Shown in pieces: positions 1-4,829 of a DNA stretch of 12,081 bases (positions are counted from its first letter, which is position 1; the number at the start of each line of letters is the position of its first letter). Source of the stretch: an uncultured Eubacteriales bacterium (GTDB lineage: Bacteria > Bacillota > Clostridia > Oscillospirales > Oscillospiraceae). The notes under the pieces were generated by a model that was given only the letters and a program-made list of their open reading frames with translations, made no database searches and had not been told where the DNA came from. Position numbers and translations under genes: made by a program. The stretch lies in the NCBI GenBank assembly GCA_958427375.1, contig CAUABY010000040.1:1-12081 (forward strand), written 5' to 3'.

Positions 1-170
1 ATGCCAGGGCCGATTTCGAGCACGCCGGTATCCGCGCCGAGCTTGGCGCCCTCGGCAATGTCGCGCGGCACCCAGTCGGCAATGAGAAAGTTCTGCCCCA
101 TGGACTTGGAGAAGCGAAAGCCGTGGCGGTCTAAAAGGGCGCGGATATCGTTTATATTGGTCAGCTCCAT
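1..170 (-). CDS. rsmA: 16S rRNA (adenine-N6)-dimethyltransferase RsmA/KsgA, N-terminal part, cut by the window edge
   Basis: RsmA dimethylates two adjacent adenines in the 3'-terminal helix of 16S rRNA (A1518/A1519 in E. coli numbering) late in 30S assembly, using S-adenosylmethionine. Translating the minus strand from the ATG at 168-170 gives about 56 residues that run off the left edge. They start MELTNINDIRALLDRHGF, then carry SKSMGQNFL, the N-terminal signature of the family, and end in VLEIGPG, the first part of the SAM-binding glycine motif. The start lies 2 bases after the stop of the small membrane-protein gene, so the two are probably translationally coupled; the Shine-Dalgarno is weak (AAGTGAG overlaps the upstream stop). 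The rest of the enzyme lies outside the window, so its intactness cannot be judged. The family call is secure. Its position directly after trmD is not the usual one in Bacillota, where rsmA is commonly next to rnmV. Confidence 0.93.
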   Translation of the reverse strand, partial: MELTNINDIRALLDRHGFRFSKSMGQNFLIADWVPRDIAEGAKLGADTGVLEIGPG

Positions 171-172
171 GC

Positions 173-352
173 TCACTTCATCTTTCTGTAGCGCAGCCAT
201 TGACCGGCAATGCACATGACAATGAGCACGATGGCACAGCCCTTGCCGAAGCCCGTGGCGTCACTGAAAAAGAAGAGCACGACCGCGGCGATAACGGCAA
301 TCACCGTCCAGATGATTGCGGCGACGAGATACCTTGTTGCAGATGGTTTCAT
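173..352 (-). CDS. small two-helix membrane protein of unknown function (59 aa)
   Basis: Reading the minus strand from the ATG at 350-352 gives 59 residues ending in TGA at 173-175. I do not recognise a family. Two hydrophobic segments are evident, about residues 8-29 (rich in Ala, Ile and Val, ending LFFF) and 37-53, joined by a short loop containing SDATGFGKG. The C-terminus is basic (RYRKMK), which by the positive-inside rule suggests both ends are cytoplasmic. A strong ribosome binding site, GGGAGG, lies 5 bases before the ATG and just after the stop of trmD (367-369). The start of rsmA follows the stop by 2 bases. Spacing, ribosome binding site and composition argue for a real gene in the rimM-trmD-rsmA transcript. 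Function is unknown and no catalytic motif is visible. Confidence 0.75.
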   Translation of the reverse strand: MKPSATRYLVAAIIWTVIAVIAAVVLFFFSDATGFGKGCAIVLIVMCIAGQWLRYRKMK

Positions 353-366
353 ATTTGCCTCCCGAT

Positions 367-1659
367 TTACTTTTTTGTCTTTAATATTTTTTCAAAAGCC
401 TGACGATTGCTGTCGTGTCCCGGCTCGGAATTTACCTGTATATTGCCCCGGTAGCGGTAGCCGTTTTCGCGCAGGAGCTGCTGCATGGGCTTATTTTTGC
501 GGTGAGTGTCCACGCGCACACAGCGCAGTCCGTAACCCAGTGCAAGCTGCTCAACACACTTCATAATATAGCCCGACACGCCCGTGCCGCGGTAGTCCGC
601 CGCGACAGCCGCGCGGTGCAGCACACAGTAGGGCATGTCCGCGCTCCACTTTCCGTCCGTTATCTCGGCATAGCCCGGCTCCTCGCGCGTGGAGAGCGTG
701 AAGAAAGCCGCCACCTCGTCCCCATGGGTGACGACGCGGCACTCGCCGCGCTCGATATCCGCCACGAAGCTCGCCTCGGTGGGGTACTCGCCCTGCCACT
801 GGTCGACGCGGTGCTTTTTGAGACTGCGGCGCGCATCATTGACGATGCGCATTATGTCCGGGATATCCGTCTCCTCCGCCGCGCGGAACGCGAGCGGCTC
901 AATCAGCTTTTTGCGTTTTGCGTCGCGCTCAAGCTCTTTCAGCAGCTCCAAGTCCTGCTTATCCCGCAGGGAGAGCTTTGCAAACATATCCGGGCGCTTG
1001 TCCCGTGTGCGCTCAAGCTGCTTTTTGCGCCGCCATTTCTCAACGCGCGCATGGTCGCCGTTTATTAGCACCTCCGGCACGGCGCGCCCCTCCCAGACCT
1101 CCGGGCGGGTATACTGCGGGTACTCAAGCAGCCCGTCCCAGTGGCTCTCGTCGGTGAAGCACTGCTCGTCCGCCAGAACGCCGGGCACAAGGCGGCACAC
1201 AGAGTCCGCCACGGCCATAGCCGCAATCTCGCCGCCGGTCAGAACAAAGTCGCCGAGCGAAATCTCCTCGTCCACGCACTGCTCGATAAAGCGCTCGTCC
1301 ACGCCCTCATAGTGCCCGCAGACGAGCACCAGATGGTCATAGTCGCGCTTTAAGCGCTTGGCCGTCTCCTGCGTATAGGGCTGGCCCTGAGGGGACATGT
1401 ATATCACGCGCGAGCGCCGCTCCCCGGCCGTACACATGATGTGGTCAAGGCAGGACTTCAAAGGCTGTGCCATCATCACACAGCCAAAGCCGCCGCCGTA
1501 TGGGTAGTCGTCCACCTGACACTGCTTATTCTCCGTAAAATCGCGTATCTGCACGCAGTTTATTTCAACTATCCCCTTCTTCGCCGCGCGGCCGATGATG
1601 CTCTCATGCAGCACCGCGTTGACCGTGTCCGGGAAAAGGGTCATTATATCAATTCTCAC
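367..1659 (-). CDS. trmD: tRNA (guanine-N1)-methyltransferase TrmD fused to a C-terminal GNAT acetyltransferase domain
   Basis: TrmD methylates N1 of G37 beside the anticodon of tRNAs reading CNN codons and prevents +1 frameshifting; it is a knotted SPOUT-fold dimer using SAM. Residues 1 to about 245 are a full TrmD: MTLFP near the start, YGGGFG (54-59), the SAM-knot motifs GHYEGVDER (115-123) and LGDFVLTGGE (135-144), then SHWDGLLEYPQYTRP with the likely catalytic Asp at 175. Ordinary TrmD ends near residue 240-250. Here a charged helical linker (about 230-255) runs in frame into a GNAT domain (about 256-430): RAAEETDIPDIMRIV, DQWQ, the cofactor-binding segment YRGTGVSG (356-363) and DTHRKNKPMQQLLRENGY (384-401). 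This resembles stand-alone clostridial GNAT proteins of unknown substrate. The start is GTG, directly after the rimM TAA, with GAGGG 8 bases upstream. The TrmD call is secure; the acetyl acceptor is unknown, and peptide N-terminus or small-molecule acetylation are both possible. Confidence 0.95.
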   Translation of the reverse strand: MRIDIMTLFPDTVNAVLHESIIGRAAKKGIVEINCVQIRDFTENKQCQVDDYPYGGGFGCVMMAQPLKSCLDHIMCTAGERRSRVIYMSPQGQPYTQETAKRLKRDYDHLVLVCGHYEGVDERFIEQCVDEEISLGDFVLTGGEIAAMAVADSVCRLVPGVLADEQCFTDESHWDGLLEYPQYTRPEVWEGRAVPEVLINGDHARVEKWRRKKQLERTRDKRPDMFAKLSLRDKQDLELLKELERDAKRKKLIEPLAFRAAEETDIPDIMRIVNDARRSLKKHRVDQWQGEYPTEASFVADIERGECRVVTHGDEVAAFFTLSTREEPGYAEITDGKWSADMPYCVLHRAAVAADYRGTGVSGYIMKCVEQLALGYGLRCVRVDTHRKNKPMQQLLRENGYRYRGNIQVNSEPGHDSNRQAFEKILKTKK

Positions 1660-2148
1660 TTACATACCCTCGATAAGATGTACTTTTATTACGCCAGTCT
1701 CCGCATCGGTGGAGAGAATGAACTCCGGCACGGCGGGTATCATATGCTCCCTCTCGCCGCGCACAACATATATGCGCGAGGCAGGGGTCTCCATAATCTC
1801 GGCGAGCATGCCGACACTGTTCCCCTGCTCGTCCACAACCTCCGCGCCGATTATATCCTGCAAAAAGTACGCGCCTTGCGGCAGATGCGCGTCGTCTCGG
1901 TCGATATAAACGGTCTAGCCCTTGAGCGCCATGGCGGCGCTCACGTCATCCACCCCGTCAAGCTTTGCGAGCAGAAAGCCCTTGTGCTCACGCGCGGAGA
2001 GAATTTTCAGCTTCCCCCCGTTGACAACAAGCGCGCCGCACCTTTTCATAAACTGCGGCGAGTCGAGCCAGACCTCAATTTTGACCTCGCCCGCTATGCC
2101 GTGGGTATTAACTATGCGCCCCGCCTCGACAAACTGTTTCTTTTCCAT
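1660..2148 (-). pseudogene. rimM: ribosome maturation factor RimM, interrupted by an in-frame TAG at codon 78
   Basis: RimM binds S19 and helps mature the head of the 30S subunit. The frame opens at the ATG at 2146-2148 (MEKKQFVEAGRIVNTHGIAG, typical of the family; an in-frame TGA lies just upstream) and reads to TAA at 1660-1662, 162 codons in all, close to the usual RimM length. Codon 78 (1915-1917) is TAG. Before it are 77 residues of the N-terminal barrel domain ending AMALKG. After it, in the same frame, come TVYIDRDDAHLPQGAYFLQD and a complete PRC-barrel domain. Homologues commonly have Lys, Arg or Gln at this place, so one base change from AAG or CAG would explain it. There is no good ribosome binding site for restarting after the TAG. 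It could be a recent nonsense mutation, an assembly error, or a suppressed or recoded codon. Family identity is certain; functional status is not. Confidence 0.85.
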
Positions 2149-2157
2149 ATCTCAAAC

Positions 2158-2178
2158 GCGGCTCTTATGCCGCTCCTC
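2158..2178 (-). promoter_or_regulatory. rimM: hairpin between a GAGGA box and the rimM start
   Basis: On the minus strand GAGGA (2174-2178) is followed at once by a 5-bp stem, GCGGC-ATAAGA-GCCGC (2158-2173), and then 9 bases to the rimM ATG. In linear sequence the GAGGA box is too far from the ATG, about 25 bases. If the stem forms, the box is brought to about 9 bases. The only nearer match is a weak GAG. This may be how rimM is initiated, but the stem is short and the idea is inference. Confidence 0.35.
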
Positions 2179-2199
2179 GCTTTCACGCAGTATTATATT

Positions 2200-2227
2200 A
2201 TTATAACACGCCCTCCCAGTTTTGCAA
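2200..2227 (-). promoter_or_regulatory. sigma-A-type promoter for rimM-trmD-rsmA
   Basis: On the minus strand, TTGCAA (2222-2227) and a perfect TATAAT (2200-2205) are separated by 16 bases. A second TATAAT lies 2 bases further on (2192-2197). The site falls just after the terminator behind khpA and about 50 bases before the rimM start. It would make rimM-trmD-membrane protein-rsmA a separate transcription unit. Confidence 0.7.
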
Positions 2228-2255
2228 AGCATAAGCTATGTGGATTCACGGGCGA

Positions 2256-2293
2256 TTTAAAAGAACAAAACCGGGGTGGAAAACCACTCCGGT
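2256..2293 (-). terminator. intrinsic terminator after khpA
   Basis: In minus-strand RNA, ACCGGAGUGG and CCACCCCGGU form a 10-bp stem with one A-C mismatch and a UUUU loop (2270-2293). The U-rich run UUUUGUUCUUUU follows directly. It lies 33 bases past the khpA stop and ahead of the rimM promoter, so it should end most ylxM-to-khpA transcription. Confidence 0.8.
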
Positions 2294-2326
2294 CTATTCC
2301 GCGGCGCTGACTTCCCTCGCCGACTG

Positions 2327-2560
2327 TCAGTCGTCCATAATCTCGACTGAAACCTTCTTGCCCTTTCTCTGGGCAACGGCCCGCATAAGTATACGAATCT
2401 GCTTTACGATTCTTCCCTGCCGGCCAATGACCTTGCCCATGTCACCGTCGGCGACGCGAACCTCAAATACGGTTTCGCCGTCGGCCTTGCGCTCGGTCAC
2501 AGAGACTTGCTCAGGGTTGTCAACAAGACTCTGCACAATATAGGTCAAAAGTTCTTTCAT
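2327..2560 (-). CDS. khpA: KH-domain RNA-binding protein KhpA (YlqC)
   Basis: This is a 77-residue, single-KH-domain protein of the KhpA/YlqC family, cytoplasmic RNA-binding proteins that partner with KhpB (Jag/EloR) in Bacillota and affect cell division, elongation and small-RNA biology. The start MKELLTYIVQSLVDNPEQV is typical. The nucleic-acid-binding GXXG loop is GRQG (46-49) within GKVIGRQG, followed by the helix RIVKQIRILMRAVA. Length fits the family. AAGGAG lies about 11 bases before the ATG and close behind the rpsP stop; the intergenic gap is 18 bases, so the gene is cotranscribed with rpsP as in most Bacillota. A terminator follows. Identification is firm from sequence and neighbours. 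Confidence 0.95.
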   Translation of the reverse strand: MKELLTYIVQSLVDNPEQVSVTERKADGETVFEVRVADGDMGKVIGRQGRIVKQIRILMRAVAQRKGKKVSVEIMDD

Positions 2561-2578
2561 GCAGGTTGATGCTCCTTA

Positions 2579-2815
2579 TCAGGCTTCGACCTTTTTCAGA
2601 AGGCCGCGAACGGTATCGGTGGGCTGTGCGCCGTTTGCTATCCAGTACTTTGCACGCTCCATATCGACAGTGAGCTTGTTGGCCTCAGCAGAGGGGTCAT
2701 AGGTACCGATCTCCTCGATAAAACGGCCGTCGCGGGGACTACGGGAGTCTGCAACAACTATACGGTAGAAAGGAGCCTTCTTTGCGCCCATTCTGCGCAG
2801 TCTGATTTTAACCAT
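2579..2815 (-). CDS. rpsP: 30S ribosomal protein S16
   Basis: S16 is a small-subunit protein that binds 16S rRNA in the 5' and central domains and supports 30S assembly. The 78-residue product starts MVKIRLRRMGAKKAPFYRIV and carries DSRSPRDGRFIEEIGTYDP, both diagnostic of S16, and has normal length for Bacillota. A very strong ribosome binding site, GGAGGTGA, lies 7 bases before the ATG, as expected for a ribosomal protein gene. A 102-base leader with two hairpins separates it from ffh. Identity is essentially certain. Confidence 0.98.
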   Translation of the reverse strand: MVKIRLRRMGAKKAPFYRIVVADSRSPRDGRFIEEIGTYDPSAEANKLTVDMERAKYWIANGAQPTDTVRGLLKKVEA

Positions 2816-2849
2816 GTTATATTCACCTCCATGTTTTTTGTTTGATTGG

Positions 2850-2897
2850 GCACCGCTTGAAGCGATGCTGTATTACAAAGCGCTTACGCGCTTGTAA
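2850..2897 (-). promoter_or_regulatory. structured leader between ffh and rpsP with two hairpins
   Basis: In minus-strand RNA the first hairpin (2873-2897) pairs UUACAAGCGC with GCGCUUUGUAA, 10 bp with one bulged U, closed by a GUAA tetraloop of the stable GNRA class. The second (2850-2868) pairs GCAUCGC with GCGGUGC around UUCAA, 7 bp with one G-U pair. No U-run follows either stem, so neither looks like an intrinsic terminator. They lie 35 to 82 bases upstream of the rpsP ATG. Possible roles are RNA processing, transcript stability, or control of rpsP. A weak promoter-like pair (TTTACA, 17 bases, TAATAC) overlaps the first stem. Confidence 0.45.
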
Positions 2898-2917
2898 ACG
2901 GATTTAATCGGCGCAGC

Positions 2918-4288
2918 TCAAAAGCGGAAGCCGCCCATGCCTGGCATTCCGCCCATCATACCCATGCGCTTTTGCATCTTCTTCATCTTCTTGGCGTTCT
3001 TGCCGGTGAGCTGCTTGACCATCTGCTGCATTGCGTCAAACTGCTTCAAAAGGCGGTTAACATCCACCACAGACAGGCCGCAGCCCGCGGCGATGCGCTT
3101 TTTGCGCGATGAGTTGAGGATTCCGGGGTTATCGCGCTCAGCCTTGGTCATTGAGAGGATTATCGCCCGCTGGTGCGCCATGGCCTTGTCGTCAAGCTTT
3201 GCGCCCTGCAAGGCTTTTGCGTCCACTCCGGGGAGCATGCCCGCAATGTCGCCGAGGTCGCCCATGTTCTCAAGCTGCTCCATCTGGTCAAGGTAGTCAG
3301 AGAGTGTAAAGCGGTTTGCGCGCAGACGCTCCGCCGCCTCCAGCGCCTTCTTCTCGTCAAAGCTCTGCTCGGCCTTTTCAATGAGCGTGAGCATGTCGCC
3401 CATGCCGAGGATACGTGAGGCCATGCGGTCAGGGTGGAAAGGCTCAATCATGTCAAGCTTTTCGCCCGTGCCAATGAACTTTATGGGCTTGCCCGTCGCC
3501 GCGCGGATGGAGAGCGCCGCGCCGCCGCGCGCGTCACCATCGAGCTTGGTGAGCATTACTCCGGTTATATTCAGCGCCTCATCAAAGGCGGAGGCCGCGT
3601 TGACTGCGTCCTGACCGGTCATCGCGTCGACCACCAGCAGTATCTCGGCGGGCTCTACAGCGTCGCGGATGTCCTTAAGCTCCTGCATGAGCTGCTCGTC
3701 GATATGCAGACGGCCCGCGGTGTCCAAAAAGACAAGGTCGTTGCCGTGCTTTTTGGCGTGTTCCACTGCGGCCCTGGCAATATCCACAGGGTTTGTCTGC
3801 CCCATCTGGAAAACGGGGATATCCAGCTGTGCGCCGACGGTTTCAAGCTGCTTTATTGCCGCCGGGCGGTAGATATCGCAGGCAGCGAGCAAGGGGCGCT
3901 TGCCCTGCTTACGCATATAGGCGGCGAGCTTTGCACCGTTCGTGGTTTTGCCCGCGCCCTGAAGGCCAACCAGCATCACGACTGACGGGGACTTGGAAGA
4001 AATATTTATCTTCTGGTTCTCGCCGCCCATGAGCTTCGTCAGCTCTTCATTGACTATTTTAATGACCATCTGCGCCGGGGACAGCGCCTCCAGCACATCC
4101 GCGCCGGTGGCGCGTTCGGTCACGGTTTTTGTAAAGTCCTTGACCGCCTTATAGCTGACGTCCGCTTCCAAGAGCGCCATGCGCACCTCGCGCATAGCCT
4201 CTTTCACGTCCGCCGCTGTGAGCCTGCCCTTGCCGCGAAGCTTTTTAAAGGCGGAATTCAGTTTTTCAGTCAGGCTTTCAAACGCCAT
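2918..4288 (-). CDS. ffh: signal recognition particle protein Ffh (SRP54)
   Basis: Ffh is the GTPase subunit of the signal recognition particle. It binds 4.5S/6S SRP RNA and signal sequences of nascent membrane proteins and docks with FtsY. The 456 residues contain the N domain (1 to about 90), the GTPase G domain with GLQGAGKTT (108-116), DTAGR (189-193) and TKLDG (247-251), and a C-terminal M domain. The M domain has the RNA-binding SSRKKRIAAGCG segment and a Met- and Gly-rich tail ending MGGMPGMGGFRF. All key motifs are intact and length is normal. The ATG is 2 bases after the ylxM stop; its ribosome binding site GAGGT overlaps the end of ylxM, so the pair is probably translationally coupled. 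It is transcribed from the promoter at 4683-4711. Confidence 0.98.
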   Translation of the reverse strand: MAFESLTEKLNSAFKKLRGKGRLTAADVKEAMREVRMALLEADVSYKAVKDFTKTVTERATGADVLEALSPAQMVIKIVNEELTKLMGGENQKINISSKSPSVVMLVGLQGAGKTTNGAKLAAYMRKQGKRPLLAACDIYRPAAIKQLETVGAQLDIPVFQMGQTNPVDIARAAVEHAKKHGNDLVFLDTAGRLHIDEQLMQELKDIRDAVEPAEILLVVDAMTGQDAVNAASAFDEALNITGVMLTKLDGDARGGAALSIRAATGKPIKFIGTGEKLDMIEPFHPDRMASRILGMGDMLTLIEKAEQSFDEKKALEAAERLRANRFTLSDYLDQMEQLENMGDLGDIAGMLPGVDAKALQGAKLDDKAMAHQRAIILSMTKAERDNPGILNSSRKKRIAAGCGLSVVDVNRLLKQFDAMQQMVKQLTGKNAKKMKKMQKRMGMMGGMPGMGGFRF

Positions 4289-4290
4289 AT

Positions 4291-4647
4291 TTATACCTCA
4301 AGCCGCATCTTCTCAATCTCGGCGGCAGCGGCGGCGGCTATGTCGCCCGCTTCACCGGTGCAGAGCTGTGCAAGCCTCCGCATCTGCCCGTGCAGCCGCT
4401 CAAGCGACTGCTGAGTGTGGGAAAAGCGGCGGATAAGCCCCGTCTTTTCCTCTATGTCCCGCAAGGCGGCATCGGCACGGCGGATATTATCCCACACGCC
4501 CTGCCGGGAGACGCCAAGCTGCTCGGCAATCTCGGCCAGCGACAAGTCATCATTATAATGCAGGTCATAGCACTCACGCTGTTTGCTCGTAAGAAGCTCA
4601 CCGTAAAAGTCCAGCAGCATGCTGCGCATCAATCTGCTCTCGTCCAC
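4291..4647 (-). CDS. ylxM: SRP-associated helix-turn-helix protein YlxM (UPF0122)
   Basis: YlxM proteins are small DNA-binding-like proteins encoded just before ffh in many Bacillota and Mollicutes, and they are reported to affect SRP function. The product is 118 residues if started at the GTG at 4645-4647. Residues 20-60 contain LTSKQRECYDLHYNDDLS followed by the helix-turn-helix LAEIAEQLGVSRQGVWDNIRRA, similar to sigma region 4. The C-terminal half is helical and Glu/Arg-rich. The GTG start is preferred because AGGAGG (4655-4660) lies 7 bases before it; the TTG at 4663-4665 would place that ribosome binding site inside the coding region. The predicted 5' leader from the promoter is about 30 bases. 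The stop is 2 bases before ffh. Confidence 0.93.
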   Translation of the reverse strand: MDESRLMRSMLLDFYGELLTSKQRECYDLHYNDDLSLAEIAEQLGVSRQGVWDNIRRADAALRDIEEKTGLIRRFSHTQQSLERLHGQMRRLAQLCTGEAGDIAAAAAAEIEKMRLEV

Positions 4648-4654
4648 GGTTTGG

Positions 4655-4660
4655 CCTCCT
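4655..4660 (-). promoter_or_regulatory. ylxM: ribosome binding site that fixes the ylxM start
   Basis: AGGAGG on the minus strand is 7 bases upstream of the GTG at 4645-4647. It sets the translation start there rather than at the further-upstream TTG (4663-4665). Confidence 0.8.
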
Positions 4661-4682
4661 GTCAAGTTATTTTACTTTGCAG

Positions 4683-4711
4683 AGTATACACCATCGCGCG
4701 GGTGCTGTCAA
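4683..4711 (-). promoter_or_regulatory. strong sigma-A-type promoter of ylxM-ffh-rpsP-khpA
   Basis: On the minus strand a consensus TTGACA (4706-4711) and TATACT (4683-4688) are separated by exactly 17 bases. Transcription would start near 4676, about 30 bases before the ylxM GTG. It is the best promoter in the window and suits a constitutive SRP/ribosomal operon. Confidence 0.85.
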
Positions 4712-4728
4712 GTATTTTTTCTTGTCAG
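4705..4728. promoter_or_regulatory. imperfect palindrome overlapping the ylxM promoter -35 box
   Basis: The arms CTGTCAAG (4705-4712) and CTTGTCAG (4721-4728) are inverted copies matching at 7 of 8 positions, around an 8-base T-rich spacer. One arm contains the -35 hexamer of the ylxM promoter. The other contains TTGTCA on the plus strand, -35-like for the divergent gene, although no good -10 stands at the right distance. It could be an operator or a chance effect of two -35-like boxes. No regulator is identified. Confidence 0.35.
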
Positions 4729-4788
4729 ATACAGCATAATTCAAGTCCTTGCATATTATTACCTGCCGAGGGAAAAATGGACGTATAT

Positions 4789-4815
4789 GAGCATTTTATT
4801 ACACGAGCATTTTAT
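4789..4815 (+). repeat. two direct copies of an 11-base element before the glucan synthase gene
   Basis: GAGCATTTTAT occurs at 4789-4799 and again at 4805-4815, 16 bases apart. The second copy ends directly at the ribosome binding site of the large gene. AT-rich direct repeats here could be a regulator site or a local duplication. No convincing plus-strand promoter was found nearby. Confidence 0.5.
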
Positions 4816-4821
4816 AAAGGA
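4816..4821 (+). promoter_or_regulatory. ribosome binding site that favours the ATG at 4830
   Basis: AAAGGA ends 8 bases before the ATG at 4830 but only 2 bases before the ATG at 4824. Normal spacing therefore favours the second ATG, which shortens the product by two residues. Confidence 0.6.
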
Positions 4822-4829
4822 AAATGACT

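Noticed and set aside
415..1068. Plus-strand frame of 217 codons opposite the TrmD-GNAT junction
   Set aside because: Low-complexity Ala/Arg/Leu composition, no motif, and it is fully antisense to the GNAT domain.
1660..1863. C-terminal half of rimM as an independent gene starting at TTG
   Set aside because: The conserved RimM sequence extends 17 codons upstream of that TTG to the TAG, and no ribosome binding site precedes the TTG.
1915..1917. TAG in rimM as a pyrrolysine codon
   Set aside because: Pyrrolysine is confined mainly to methylamine methyltransferases and needs pyl genes; nothing in the window supports it, and RimM is not a known pyrrolysine protein.
1441..2310. Plus-strand frame of 289 codons opposite trmD and rimM
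   Set aside because: It lies antisense to two conserved genes, has no recognisable domain or ribosome binding site, and its length follows from the GC-rich codon bias of the true strand.
4660..4665. A second TTGACA on the minus strand as another promoter -35 box
   Set aside because: It overlaps the ylxM ribosome binding site and would place a -10 box inside the coding region. It is better seen as chance.
4722..4759. Plus-strand promoter for the glucan synthase gene (TTGTCA with CATAAT or TATTAT)
   Set aside because: The spacings (7 bases for CATAAT, 26 for TATTAT) are far from 17, so no plus-strand promoter is claimed.
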